Below, piece by piece: positions 55,063 to 63,753 of a stretch of DNA of 64,000 bases. The stretch comes from CBDATA01 sp965202845. GTDB taxonomy: Bacteria; Acidobacteriota; Vicinamibacteria; Marinacidobacterales; Marinacidobacteraceae. The position numbers were made by a program, and so were the translations under genes. The DNA lies in assembly GCA_965202845.1 (NCBI GenBank), contig OZ241856.1, forward strand, positions 2,666,001-2,730,000. Reading direction: 5' to 3'. Within the stretch, counting starts at the first letter, position 1; each line of letters opens with the position of its first letter. The notes under the pieces are model-generated. The model was not told the origin of the DNA. It was given only the letters and a program-made list of their open reading frames with translations, and did no database searches.

Positions 55063-55926
55063 ATGCAAACCGGCGCCTTCGAGCTCCTCCAAGGCGACTG
55101 CCGCGAGATCCTGCCCCGGATGGAGGCGGCGAGCGTCCACCTGGCGCTGACGGATCCGCCTTACTTCCTTGACGGCCTTGATAACGGATGGGCCAAGGGG
55201 AGGATTCCGGCCCGGGTCAATGGAAGTGTCGGGGGCCTCCCCATCGGGATGCGGTTCGATCCCCGGCAGGGGCGGGCGCTCCAGGACTTCCTCGCGCCGG
55301 TCGCCGCCGAGTTGCTCCGCGTCCTGAAACCCGGTGGATTTTTGTTGCTATTCGCCGCGCCCCGCCTCTACCACCGCGCCGCGGTCGCGGTCGAGGACGC
55401 CGGGTTCGAGATTCGGGACGCCTTCGCCTGGCGTTTCACCGGGAAGGCGCAGTTCAAGGCGTTCACGATGGATCACTTCGTCCGGCGCAGGAAGGACATG
55501 GACGCCCCGGCCCGGGAGGAGGTCATCAAGCGCCTGGGCGGGCGGCGGACGCCCCAGCTCCGCCCGCAATTCGAGGCGATCCTCTGCGCCCAGAAGCCGC
55601 GCGAGGGCACGTTCGTGGACAACTGGCTGGCGCACGAAACCGGCCTGATCGACGCCTCGCAGACGCTCCACGGCAAGGCGCCCGCCACCGTCATGACGAT
55701 CGAGAAGGAAGGCAGGAAGAGCGGGCACCTGACGCCCAAGCCGGTGCGTTTGTGCGAACATCTGATCCGCGTGTTTTCCGCCGAAGGCCAGACGGTGCTG
55801 GACCCGTTCGCCGGGTCGGGCGCGACGTGTCTCGCCGCCCTCCGGACCGGGCGGCGGGGCGTGGGCATCGAAATCAACCCCGACTACCTCCGGATCGCCC
55901 GCAGCCGCCTGGGAGGCTTGCTGTGA
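55063..55926 (+). CDS. Solitary beta-class DNA methyltransferase (N6-adenine or N4-cytosine)
   Basis: This 287-residue protein has LTDPPYFLDGLDNGW (motif IV) near residue 30 and VLDPFAGSGATCLAALRTGRR (motif I) near 250, the beta-class order, with RPQFEAILCAQKP between. HLTPKPVRLCEHLI is the conserved motif before motif I. No restriction gene adjoins it, so it is probably a solitary regulator-type or orphan methylase. Its TGA overlaps the GTG of the cytochrome gene. Confidence 0.9.
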   Translation: MQTGAFELLQGDCREILPRMEAASVHLALTDPPYFLDGLDNGWAKGRIPARVNGSVGGLPIGMRFDPRQGRALQDFLAPVAAELLRVLKPGGFLLLFAAPRLYHRAAVAVEDAGFEIRDAFAWRFTGKAQFKAFTMDHFVRRRKDMDAPAREEVIKRLGGRRTPQLRPQFEAILCAQKPREGTFVDNWLAHETGLIDASQTLHGKAPATVMTIEKEGRKSGHLTPKPVRLCEHLIRVFSAEGQTVLDPFAGSGATCLAALRTGRRGVGIEINPDYLRIARSRLGGLL

Positions 55927-57593
55927 GCCGTCGCGTTTTCGCCGCGGCGCTGGCCGTCGTCCTGCTTGGCGCCGCTGGCGAGCCGGTCCTCCGTCGCCCG
56001 CAGGCGCTCGCGCTGGTCGACGGGTTCCTGCTGGTGGGCAACCGTTCGGGATCGGTGAGCGCGCTGGATCGCGCCAGCTTGGAAGTCCTGGGCGAGACGC
56101 CGGTGGGCGGGAACCTCACCGCGCTCGTCCGCCTTCCCGGGGACGGGCGGGCGCTGGCGGTGGATCACGGCGCGCACCGGCTTCACGAACTCCGGGTGGG
56201 GCGGGACGGCGGCGTCCGGGTCGAGGAGTCCCATCCGACCTGCCGCTACCCGACACAGGCGGCGGTCCGGGGCGGGCGGGTCGTGATCTCCTGCCTCTGG
56301 TCCCGGGAGATTCGCTTCGTGGACGCCGCCGCGCCGGGGGTTGCGGTCGCCACCGTGGACCTGCCCTTCGAGCCGCGCGACCTGCTGTTCCTCGACGAGC
56401 GGCTGCTGCTGGCGGCGGACGGCTTCGGCGGCGGGCTGGCGCTCCTCGACGGCGCCTCGATCCGGCACGTCCGGGAGCTGGATGGTCATCAGCTGCGCGG
56501 CATGGCGCTCCTCGGCGGCGACACGGTGGCGCTCGCCCACCAGCAACTGCATGCGGGGATGCGCACCACCTCGGACGACATCCGCTGGGGGGTGTTCATC
56601 ACCAACAGCGTGAGCCTGTTTCCGCTCGCCGACCTGATCGCCGACGACCCGCGGCTCCAGCGGCGCGCGCGGATGCTCGACCTGGGCGGCGTGGTGATTC
56701 CTTCGGGCGATCCGGCGCATCTGGTTCCGACCGGCGACGGAGAGGGGTTCGCAGTCTCGCTCTCCGGGGTGCGCCGGGTGGCGCTCGGCGGCCTGGACGC
56801 CCCGCTGTCGAGCCATGTGCAGGTCGGGGAAGGACCGGGGGCGATGCTCGTGGACGGGGGAAGGCTGCTGGTCGCCAACCGCCTCGACGATTCGGTGTCG
56901 GCGGTGGAGCTCCGTTCCGGGAAGGAGACGGCGCGCGTCCCGCTGGGACCTCCGGCGCCGCTGGACGCGGCGGCGCGCGGGGAGCGGCTCTTCCACGACG
57001 CCACCCTCTCGCTGCGCGGGTGGATGAGCTGCTCCAGCTGCCATGTCGGCGGCCATACGAACCACCGGCTCTCGGACACCCTGGGCGACGGCACGTACGG
57101 GGCGCCCAAGCGGGTGCTGTCGTTGCTCGGCGTCCGGGACACCGGCCCCTTCGCCTGGAACGGCAAGGTCCGGAGTCTCGAGGAGCAGGTCCGCAAGTCG
57201 GTGCGCACCACCCTGCGGGGGCGGAAGCTCGCCGACCGGGAAGTCGCGGACTTGGCGGCGTATCTGCGGAGCCTCGACCTGCCGGAGATGCCGGTGGCTG
57301 GCGGAGTGATGCTTGCCGAGGGACGGGCCGCTTTCGCTCGCTACCAGTGCGACCGCTGCCACCAGGCGCCGACGTACGCCTCCGCCGGCGTCCACGACGT
57401 CGGAATCCAGGACGAACGCGGCGAGCGGCGCTTCAACCCGCCGTCGCTCCGGGGAGTCCGCTTCCGGCGGACGCTCTTTCACGACGCCTCGGCCCGCTCC
57501 CTCGAGGAGGCGCTGGCCCGGCATCCCGGCCACGGCGTGACGATTGCGGAATCCGACCTGGCCGCGCTGATCGCGTTCCTGCGCTCCCTCTGA
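55923..57593 (+). CDS. Di-haem cytochrome c peroxidase/MauG-like protein with beta-propeller
   Basis: This 556-residue protein starts at GTG 55923, followed by a signal peptide (VFAAALAVVLLGAAG). The first ~330 residues read as a YVTN-like beta-propeller (LVDGFLLVGNRSGSVSALD, GRLLVANRLDDSVSAVEL). The C-terminal part has two haem sites, CSSCH (~370) and CDRCH (~475), with family motifs GDGTYGAPKRVLSLLGVRDT, GPFAWNGKVRSLEEQV and FNPPSLRGVRFRRTLFHDA. It is a periplasmic electron-transfer or oxidising enzyme. Coupling to a DNA methylase gene is odd. Confidence 0.85.
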   Translation: MSRRVFAAALAVVLLGAAGEPVLRRPQALALVDGFLLVGNRSGSVSALDRASLEVLGETPVGGNLTALVRLPGDGRALAVDHGAHRLHELRVGRDGGVRVEESHPTCRYPTQAAVRGGRVVISCLWSREIRFVDAAAPGVAVATVDLPFEPRDLLFLDERLLLAADGFGGGLALLDGASIRHVRELDGHQLRGMALLGGDTVALAHQQLHAGMRTTSDDIRWGVFITNSVSLFPLADLIADDPRLQRRARMLDLGGVVIPSGDPAHLVPTGDGEGFAVSLSGVRRVALGGLDAPLSSHVQVGEGPGAMLVDGGRLLVANRLDDSVSAVELRSGKETARVPLGPPAPLDAAARGERLFHDATLSLRGWMSCSSCHVGGHTNHRLSDTLGDGTYGAPKRVLSLLGVRDTGPFAWNGKVRSLEEQVRKSVRTTLRGRKLADREVADLAAYLRSLDLPEMPVAGGVMLAEGRAAFARYQCDRCHQAPTYASAGVHDVGIQDERGERRFNPPSLRGVRFRRTLFHDASARSLEEALARHPGHGVTIAESDLAALIAFLRSL

Positions 57594-57600
57594 CTCGCTA

Positions 57601-57625
57601 AAATGTCAACCAGTGGTTGACATTT
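57601..57625. promoter_or_regulatory. 25-bp perfect palindrome over the XRE-ImmA start, probable operator
   Basis: AAATGTCAACCA, a central G, then the exact complement TGGTTGACATTT. Its right end contains the TTG start codon of the XRE gene. The position strongly suggests autorepression by that protein; it also contains TTGACA, a consensus -35 hexamer, on each strand. Confidence 0.85.
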
Positions 57626-58709
57626 GGCGATATTTGGACGACGCCTGAAGCTCGCTCGCAAACGGTCCGGTCTTTCGATGCGGGCGCTTGCCGGGGCGAT
57701 GACTCCGAAGGTGACCGCGCAGGCGATCAGCAAGTATGAGGCGGGCCGGATGCTCCCTTCCTCCGCGGTGCTGGTCGGGCTCGGCAAGGCTCTCGGCGTC
57801 TCGCTGGACTTCCTCATGGGCGGACAGGTGGAAGGGATCGACGGGCTGGAATTCCGACGGCATTCCGGAGCTTCGGCCCGGGATCGCGTCGCGACTGAGG
57901 CGATTCTGATTGACAGGCTGGAACGCTATCTGGCCATCGAGCACATCCTCGGCCTGCCGACCCGACCGGAGTGGCGGCTGGAGCGTCCTCGCAAAAGCGT
58001 TGCGGGAGAAGGCTGGATCGACGAAAGCGCCGATGCGCTCCGCGATTCCTGGCGCCTCGGAACGGATCCCATTCCGAGCCTGTGCGAACTGCTCGAGAGC
58101 AAGGGGATCAAGGTGGTTGAGGCCGACCTCCCCGAAAGCGTCAACGGCCTTTCGTGTCACGTGTTGCAAGGCGGCGGGATCGTCGCCGAGGCCGTCGTGG
58201 TGTCCAGCCGGGTCAACGTCGAGCACAAGCGCTTCACGCTCGCCCACGAGCTCGCCCACCGCGTCCTCCACGGCGCGGGAATTTCGTCGATGCATGCGGA
58301 AAAGGCGATGAACCGCTTCGCCGGCGCGTTCCTCCTTCCCGGTCGGCGCTTGCGAGACGAGGCTGGCCCGGGTCGCCGCCGGATCGCGTACTACGAGATC
58401 ATCCGCCTGAAGCGCCGATACGGCGTCTCGGCGGCGGCGGTTCTGATGCGCCTGGGGCAAGTTGGCGTCCTGACTCCGGCGGCGGTTCGGCGCGCCTTCG
58501 CGACGTTCGCCCGCTCGTGGCGTGCGTCGGAGCCGGAACCCATCGGCGAGGATCACGGATTCGCAAATCTTGAAAAACCGCGCCGTTTCGATAGCCTGGT
58601 GTCCCGGGCGCTGGGCGAAGAGTTGATCTCGCCGGCGCGCGCGGCGGATCTTCTCGGTCAGCCGCTTGATGCGGTCGAACGGCTGATCAGCGGCTCGGCG
58701 AGCCGTTGA
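57624..58709 (+). CDS. XRE regulator with ImmA/IrrE metallopeptidase domain
   Basis: This 361-residue protein starts with TTG 57624. The helix-turn-helix is at ~5-60 (RRLKLARKRSGLSMRALAGA, QAISKYEAGRMLPS). The zinc peptidase domain has FTLAHELAHRVLHG (HExxH, ~208) and MHAEKAMNRFAGAFLLP. The C-terminal part is helical with YYEIIRLKRRYGVSAAAVLM. The next gene, overlapping in TTGA, encodes a PIN-like protein. This two-gene arrangement is widespread and thought to be TA-like. The palindrome at its start is the likely binding site. Confidence 0.9.
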   Translation: MAIFGRRLKLARKRSGLSMRALAGAMTPKVTAQAISKYEAGRMLPSSAVLVGLGKALGVSLDFLMGGQVEGIDGLEFRRHSGASARDRVATEAILIDRLERYLAIEHILGLPTRPEWRLERPRKSVAGEGWIDESADALRDSWRLGTDPIPSLCELLESKGIKVVEADLPESVNGLSCHVLQGGGIVAEAVVVSSRVNVEHKRFTLAHELAHRVLHGAGISSMHAEKAMNRFAGAFLLPGRRLRDEAGPGRRRIAYYEIIRLKRRYGVSAAAVLMRLGQVGVLTPAAVRRAFATFARSWRASEPEPIGEDHGFANLEKPRRFDSLVSRALGEELISPARAADLLGQPLDAVERLISGSASR

Positions 58710-59215
58710 CCCCGGTCCTTGTCCAGGACGCCTCCTGCATGATTGATCTCCGCAAGGCGGACCTGCTGGTCGCGCTTTGCGAGCTTCCCCGTCGCATCGT
58801 GGTTCCGTTGCCGGTGCGCGTTTCCGAAGTCCTTGACCTGTCCGAACGCGAGTGGCGGGAACTCGACGCCGCCGGGATGATCACGCACGATCTGAGTCCC
58901 GGGGAAGTCGGCCAAGGCCATCGACTCAAGAGGCGGTATCCGGGCCTTTCCGCCAACGACTGTTTCTGCCTGGTCGTGGCGCGGGCGCTCCGCGGCGTCC
59001 TGCTCACCGGGGACGCCCTGCTCCGCAGGGTCGCCACCGCTGATGATCTGGAGGCGCACGGCGTCCTCTGGGTGATCGATCAGCTTGAGAAGGAGGGGAT
59101 CCGCTCCGCATCCGTTCTCATGCAGGCGCTCGAGATCTGGCGAAAGGATGAAGCGGTTTTCCTTCCGGAAACGGAAATCCTCGCGCGCCTGGGGCACCTC
59201 GCAAGTAGGCGGTAA
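58706..59215 (+). CDS. PIN-like protein paired with XRE-ImmA
   Basis: This is 169 residues from TTG 58706, overlapping the XRE-ImmA stop. PIN-type acidic residues: VLVQDASCMIDLRKA (Asp), RVSEVLDL (Glu), LSANDCFCLVVARAL (Asp) and LLTGDALLRRVA (Asp). It resembles DUF3368/DUF4411 PIN proteins that accompany XRE-ImmA regulators and is a likely RNase toxin. The last 86 bp of the gene and 13 bp beyond it form the 99-bp duplication made by the neighbouring IS1634 element; the gene itself is intact. Confidence 0.82.
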   Translation: MTPVLVQDASCMIDLRKADLLVALCELPRRIVVPLPVRVSEVLDLSEREWRELDAAGMITHDLSPGEVGQGHRLKRRYPGLSANDCFCLVVARALRGVLLTGDALLRRVATADDLEAHGVLWVIDQLEKEGIRSASVLMQALEIWRKDEAVFLPETEILARLGHLASRR

Positions 59216-59228
59216 AAGCCTTCGCCTC
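59130..59228. repeat. 99-bp target duplication of IS1634 element, left copy
   Basis: It begins TCGAGATCTGGCGAAAGG and ends AAAGCCTTCGCCTC. It matches 61147-61245 at 98 of 99 positions. It contains the end of the PIN gene. Confidence 0.92.
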
Positions 59229-61146
59229 CCTACTTTGACAGTTGAGCACGATTTCGGTCGGGGCGTCGGATCGGAAAGCCGTTGAAAACAAACCTTTTCT
59301 GAAACAGGGGATTTTTCGCAACTCGCTGTGTTGTGCCTAGCGATTTTTGATAGTTTGACTTCTGTGCTATACTCCGCCCATGTTCGTTCGCGTCAAGTCA
59401 ACCCCCAACAGCCCCCGACGCTCCGTACAACTCGTCGAAGGCGTCCGCAACGGAACCAAGGTCCGCCAACGCATCGTCCGACACATTGGCATCGCAAAGG
59501 ACGACAAGGAGCTCGAACGCCTCAAGCGGCTCGGCGAGTTCATCAAGACCAAGCTCAAGACCGAGCGCCAGCCTCTCCTCTTCTCCCCCGAAAAGCTCGC
59601 CGAACAGGTCATCCGCGTTGGGCGCGAGGGCGACGGCAAGGCGACCCTCCCCGTCGATCTCAAGCAACTGAAGGAAGCCCAACGGATCACGACCGGCATC
59701 CATGAGGTCTACGGCGAGGTCTACCGGCATCTGGGTCTGAACGCGTTGTTGCCGCGCTCCCGCTATCGGGCGTACCACGACGCCCTGTTCCACACGGTGA
59801 TGGCGCGGATCGCCAACCCCGACAGCAAGCGCGGCAGCGTGCGGAGTCTTGAAGACGACTTCGGGGTGAGCCTGCCGCTTCACAAGGTCTACCGGATGAT
59901 GGATCGGCTGGACGCGAGGACAATCGAACGGCTTCGCGCCCGGGTCGGCGACGCCACCCGCTCGGTGTTGCCCGATCCGGTCTCGGTGTTGTTCTTCGAC
60001 TGCACCACGCTGGCCTTTGCGACAGAGGAGGAGGATGAACTCCGCCAGAAGGGGTACAGCAAGGACGGCAAGCACCGCTACTCGCAGGTGCTGCTAGCGC
60101 TGATGGTCACCCGCGAGGGGCTTCCGGTGAGCTACGAGGTGTTCCCCGGCGCCGCCTACGAGGGGCACAGCCTGGTTCCTGTGTTCAAGGGCTTGCTGCG
60201 GCGTCATCCGGCGCAGCAGGCGGTCTGCGTGGCGGATCGGGGGATGCTCAGCGCCGCCAACCTGGAGACGCTGGAGGCGATGGGCGGCGGCTATGTGGTG
60301 GGCGCCCGGCTGCGCCAGCTCCCCGGCGCGCTACGCAAGAAGATCTGGAACCTGGACTCCTACGGCCCGTTGGAAGGCTCCTCGGAGCGCCGGGTGAACG
60401 AATGGGAGCACCAGGGGCGACGGTTGATCGTCACGTGGTCCGCCAAGCGAGCGCACAAGGACGCCCACGATCGCCGCAAGGCGATCCAGCGGGCGTTCGA
60501 CAAGCTGTCGCAAAGCGACAACCCCAAAGCGCTGTTGTCCCAGCATGGCGCCAAGCGCTTCATCGCCGTTGAGGGGGATGCGCGGCTCGTCGTGGATCAG
60601 AAGAAGATCGACGAGGCGGCGCGCTGGGACGGACTGGCCGGCGTCATCACCAACCTGCGCGATGCGCAGGCCGCCGAGGTGCTGTCGCACTACCGGGGAC
60701 TCTGGCGGGTCGAGGAGAGCTTCCGCATCACCAAGCACGATCTGCGCGTCCGGCCGATCTGGCACTGGACCGAACAACGGATCCGCGCCCACATCGCGAT
60801 CGCCTTCATGGCGTTCGCCTGCGTGCGCCATCTGGCCTATCGGGTCGCGCTCCAGAAGGAGCGGATGTCTCCCGAAGTCATCCGCAATGCGCTGGCGCAC
60901 CGCAAGTGTTCGGTGTTGCTCTGCGAGAAAACCGGAGAGCGATACGCCATCCCCGCGAAGCCGTCCCTGGAGGCCGAGAGCATCTACGCCGCGATGAGAC
61001 TCCCCCTGCCGACCACGCCGTACCAGCTCGCCTGAGGGCTCGAACCCCGCCGCCGCAGCCTTCAGAGGGCTACGTTTGTAGTGCCTAGCCAGAAATGTCG
61101 GCTATTGACCGTCAAGGATTTATCGCTCAAAACTGTCGAAGTCAAG
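59229..61146 (+). mobile_element. IS1634-family insertion sequence, ~1918 bp
   Basis: Between the two 99-bp direct repeats. The ends carry short inverted repeats: left CTACTTTGACAGTTGAGC and right (reverse complement) CTTGACTTCGACAGTTTTGAGC share TT-GACAGTT. IS1634 and IS1549 are known for unusually long, variable target duplications, which fits. TGTGCTATACT at 59363-59373 is a plausible extended -10 promoter just before the transposase ATG. Confidence 0.88.
59380..61035 (+). CDS. IS1634-family transposase
   Basis: This 551-residue DDE transposase has the MFVRVKSTPNSPRRSVQLVE N-terminus shared by the family. The core has VLFFDCTTLAFATEEEDELR (Asp), AVCVADRGMLSAANLE (Asp) and YRGLWRVEESFRITKHDLR (Y-x-W-x-x-E-E type Glu). 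Complete and uninterrupted. The ATG is only 6 bases beyond the putative -10 box, so translation may be nearly leaderless. Confidence 0.92.
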   Translation: MFVRVKSTPNSPRRSVQLVEGVRNGTKVRQRIVRHIGIAKDDKELERLKRLGEFIKTKLKTERQPLLFSPEKLAEQVIRVGREGDGKATLPVDLKQLKEAQRITTGIHEVYGEVYRHLGLNALLPRSRYRAYHDALFHTVMARIANPDSKRGSVRSLEDDFGVSLPLHKVYRMMDRLDARTIERLRARVGDATRSVLPDPVSVLFFDCTTLAFATEEEDELRQKGYSKDGKHRYSQVLLALMVTREGLPVSYEVFPGAAYEGHSLVPVFKGLLRRHPAQQAVCVADRGMLSAANLETLEAMGGGYVVGARLRQLPGALRKKIWNLDSYGPLEGSSERRVNEWEHQGRRLIVTWSAKRAHKDAHDRRKAIQRAFDKLSQSDNPKALLSQHGAKRFIAVEGDARLVVDQKKIDEAARWDGLAGVITNLRDAQAAEVLSHYRGLWRVEESFRITKHDLRVRPIWHWTEQRIRAHIAIAFMAFACVRHLAYRVALQKERMSPEVIRNALAHRKCSVLLCEKTGERYAIPAKPSLEAESIYAAMRLPLPTTPYQLA

Positions 61147-61245
61147 TCGAGATCTGGCGAAAGGATGAAGCGGTTTTCCTTCCGGAAACGGAAATCCTCG
61201 CGCGCCTGGAGCACCTCGCAAGTAGGCGGTAAAAGCCTTCGCCTC
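61147..61245. repeat. 99-bp target duplication of IS1634 element, right copy
   Basis: Same as 59130-59228 except one G to A. It contains a useless second copy of the PIN gene end and reaches the stop codon of the convergent VOC gene, so the original spacing between the two genes can be reconstructed by deleting 59229-61245 or the equivalent. Confidence 0.92.
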
Positions 61246-61747
61246 AGCCGCCTTGCGAGGACATCTCGGCGAAGAAGGCGCGCTCCCGCTCCGCCATCTC
61301 CTCCGGCGTCAGATCCTCGGTGTGGGTGGCGATCCCCCACCGGTGCCCGAAGGGGTCCAGCAGGACTCCGTGCCGGTCGCCCCAGAACTGGTCGGCGGGC
61401 GCCTGGATTGCGGCAGCCCCCGCCTCGATCGCCCTGGCGAAGACGGCGTCCACGTCGGGGACATAGAGGTGGATGCTGAACGACGTTCCGCCCAGCGTCT
61501 TCGGGGAGACGTAGCCGCCCGGCCCCTCCGACTGCGGTCCCGGGAACTCCTGGGCGAGGTAGATCTGCTGGCCGCTGATCCGGATCTCGGCGTGCACCAC
61601 CGCGTCCTCCGGCCCTCGCATGACCGTTTCGACGTCCGCGCCGAGAGCGCTGGCGTACCAGTCGAGCGCCGCCTGCCCGTCGGCCACGACGAGGTACGGC
61701 GTGATCGCCTGGGCGCGGTGGGGAATGTGGTGGGTCGCCTTGGCCAT
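61244..61747 (-). CDS. VOC-family (glyoxalase/PhnB-like) protein
   Basis: This 167-residue protein has two VOC half-modules: ITPYLVVADGQAALDWYASA, GADVETVMRGPEDAVVHAEI, then VDAVFARAIEAGAAAIQAP and GDRHGVLLDPFGHRWGIAT. It is PhnB/YkcA-like, with metal-site His and Glu residues in place. The role may be lyase, dioxygenase or resistance; not resolvable. It ends inside the IS target duplication. Confidence 0.88.
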   Translation of the reverse strand: MAKATHHIPHRAQAITPYLVVADGQAALDWYASALGADVETVMRGPEDAVVHAEIRISGQQIYLAQEFPGPQSEGPGGYVSPKTLGGTSFSIHLYVPDVDAVFARAIEAGAAAIQAPADQFWGDRHGVLLDPFGHRWGIATHTEDLTPEEMAERERAFFAEMSSQGG

Positions 61748-61771
61748 GGGGGGTCCTCCCGGAAGGGTTGC

Positions 61772-62725
61772 TCAGCGGTACGGGGTTCGGAAATCGAGGA
61801 CCCACTGGATCATCACCAGCAGGGTGTTGTCGCTCACCGCGCCGAAGCGGCGCCGGTAGTCGGCGGCGAGATGGGTCTGTGTCCAGGGAAGCTCGTAGCG
61901 CACCCCGGCGACCACGTGGCTGCGGTAGGTCGCATCGCCGCCGTCCGGACCGACGTGGTTTGTTTCCGTTCCGAGCTCCAGCGCGCCCCACAGGCGGTAG
62001 TCCGGCAGAAAGCGCCGGACCCGGACGAACCCGCCGAAATGCTCCCGTCCCTTGAGGTCGTTCCGGTAGACCACCGCCCGGATCGTCTTGTCGCCGTCGA
62101 GATTGCCGTCGAGATGGATGGTCGTCTGACGACGGGGCACGTCGGCGTCATCGCCGTCGCGGCCTTCGTAGTGGCCGGCGTCCAGCTTCCATTCGTTGTT
62201 GTCGCCGAAAAAGCGCCCGACGCTGGTGAGCACATCCTTGAAAGTGTTGTTGTCGGGCTCCCACGCGGTCCCGTTGACCAGATGGAACGCTCCGGTGTAG
62301 CGCCCCTTGTCCACGAAGAACATGAGACCGGTCTCGCGCACCCGGGTCAGGGCGGCGGCGGGGTTGGCGCCGATCATCTGGAAGGCGAACGGCGCGTCGG
62401 TGAACTCGCGAATCCAGAGCGGCGCGGCGCGCCCGGCCCGCACCCGCAGCCAGTCGTTCGCCCGGTATTGCACCCAGAGGTCGTGGATCCGGGTCTCTCC
62501 CACATCCCATACGCCCCGGATCTGGATCCGGTCCCCGATGCGGGTATCGGTCCAGACGGAAAGACGCTGGGTGGTGATGTCCTCGGTCTGGACGTTGAGG
62601 ATGTGCCGCCCGCGAAGCCGCAGATGCGTCTCCGGCTCGCTGTTCGACTGGGCGGGCGCCGCCACGGGAGCGAACAGCAGGAGCGCGACGGCCGCCAAGC
62701 GTGCGCCAAATCGCTGCGATCTCAT
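61772..62725 (-). CDS. Outer-membrane beta-barrel protein, porin-like
   Basis: This 317-residue protein has a signal peptide (RLAAVALLLFAPVAAPAQ). It consists of alternating polar/aromatic beta-strands (LSVWTDTRIGDRIQIRGVWD, WKLDAGHYEGRDGD) and ends in a barrel-like strand. Similarity to OprO/OprP-type porins is plausible, but a specific family is not certain. It is next to tRNA-Asn. Confidence 0.65.
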   Translation of the reverse strand: MRSQRFGARLAAVALLLFAPVAAPAQSNSEPETHLRLRGRHILNVQTEDITTQRLSVWTDTRIGDRIQIRGVWDVGETRIHDLWVQYRANDWLRVRAGRAAPLWIREFTDAPFAFQMIGANPAAALTRVRETGLMFFVDKGRYTGAFHLVNGTAWEPDNNTFKDVLTSVGRFFGDNNEWKLDAGHYEGRDGDDADVPRRQTTIHLDGNLDGDKTIRAVVYRNDLKGREHFGGFVRVRRFLPDYRLWGALELGTETNHVGPDGGDATYRSHVVAGVRYELPWTQTHLAADYRRRFGAVSDNTLLVMIQWVLDFRTPYR

Positions 62726-62759
62726 GGGTTGGGGCGCTCCCTCGTTGGATCCCGTCGGG

Positions 62760-62831
62760 CTCCACGGGTAGGACTTGAACCTACAACCAACGGATTAACA
62801 GTCCGCTGCTCTGCCATTGAGCTACCGTGGA
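62760..62831 (-). tRNA. tRNA-Asn (GTT)
   Basis: A 72-base cloverleaf: acceptor stem TCCACGG/CCGTGGA, D arm GCTC-GAGC, anticodon stem GCGGA/TCCGT with loop CTGTTAA (anticodon GTT), T arm GTAGG-TTCAAGT-CCTAC, discriminator G. CCA is not encoded. No integrase or attachment repeat is seen beside it. Confidence 0.95.
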
Positions 62832-62872
62832 ATCCCGGAGCGGGGGGTCAAGAGCATAACCCACGAAACGGG

Positions 62873-63457
62873 TCAGAGCGGACTCCGGTGGGCGAACGCC
62901 TCGGACATGGTGCTCATGTCCGCGTGCACCAGCTCGCTTCCGATCGGGACTCCGATGCCGATTCGGGTGATCCGCACGCCTTCGGGGCGGAGCGTTTGCG
63001 CCAGCCAGGCGGCCGTCCCCTCTCCCTCGTGCGTCGGATTGGTGGCGACCACCACCTCCTCGACGCCGCCGGCGCGAATCCGCCGCAAGAGCGGCAACAG
63101 GCGCTCGTCCCCCGGGATCGGCGCGGCGTTCGGCCCCAGAACGAAGTAGCGGCCTCCGAAGGCGCGCGCCCGTTCGACGACGGCGATGTCGGCGGCGGAC
63201 CCGACGACGCAGATCGCGCGGTCGCTGCGTTCCGGGTCCCGGCAGAACCCGCAGGTTTCCGCATCGGCGAAATTCCCGCAGTTCGCGCACTGGCGCACCC
63301 GTTCGTGCAGCTCGGCGAGCGTCCGACCGAAACCCCGGACGTCGTCGGGGTCGGCGGCCAGCAGGTGGAATGCGATCCGCTCGGCGGACTTTTCCCCGAT
63401 TCCCGGGAGCCGTCGCAACTCGGAAACCAGCCGCGCGAGCGGTTCCGGCAGGCTCAT
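62873..63457 (-). CDS. recR: Recombination mediator RecR
   Basis: This 194-residue protein has a helix-hairpin-helix (LRRLPGIGEKSAERIAFHLL), four-Cys zinc finger CANCGNFADAETCGFC and a Toprim domain (ICVVGSAADIAVVERA, EEVVVATNPTHEGEGTA). RecR works with RecFO to load RecA at gaps. Its ATG overlaps the end of ebfC, as in the usual dnaX-ebfC-recR operon. Confidence 0.97.
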   Translation of the reverse strand: MSLPEPLARLVSELRRLPGIGEKSAERIAFHLLAADPDDVRGFGRTLAELHERVRQCANCGNFADAETCGFCRDPERSDRAICVVGSAADIAVVERARAFGGRYFVLGPNAAPIPGDERLLPLLRRIRAGGVEEVVVATNPTHEGEGTAAWLAQTLRPEGVRITRIGIGVPIGSELVHADMSTMSEAFAHRSPL

Positions 63458-63753
63458 GCCCCCCCCGCCATGCCTCCGAGCTCCTGCAGGGCGGGGTGCT
63501 CCGTCGCCTGCTTCTCGAGGCGGCGCAGGGCGTCGTTCACCGCCGCCTTGACCAGGTCCTCAAGCAGTTCGACGTCACCCTTCTCAACGAGCCCCGGGTC
63601 GATGGTGACCTCGCGCACGTTGCGGGTTCCGTTGATCCGGACCCTGACCATGCCGCCGCCGGCAGAGCCCTCGCTTTCGAGCGCCTCGATCTGGCGCTTC
63701 AGCTTGCGGAGGTGGCGCACCTGGCGGGTCATCCGGGAAATCTGGGAAATCAT
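63454..63753 (-). CDS. ebfC: YbaB/EbfC nucleoid-associated protein
   Basis: This 99-residue protein has VRHLRKLKRQIEALE helix, GSAGGGMVRVRINGTRNVRE beta-strands, VTIDPGL and DLVKAAVNDALRRLE. It forms tweezer-like dimers that bind DNA. Between dnaX and recR, with both junctions overlapping. Confidence 0.95.
   Translation of the reverse strand: MISQISRMTRQVRHLRKLKRQIEALESEGSAGGGMVRVRINGTRNVREVTIDPGLVEKGDVELLEDLVKAAVNDALRRLEKQATEHPALQELGGMAGGA

Noticed and set aside
62760..62831. tRNA-Asn as an integration site
   Set aside because: No integrase and no repeated 3' tRNA end seen nearby.
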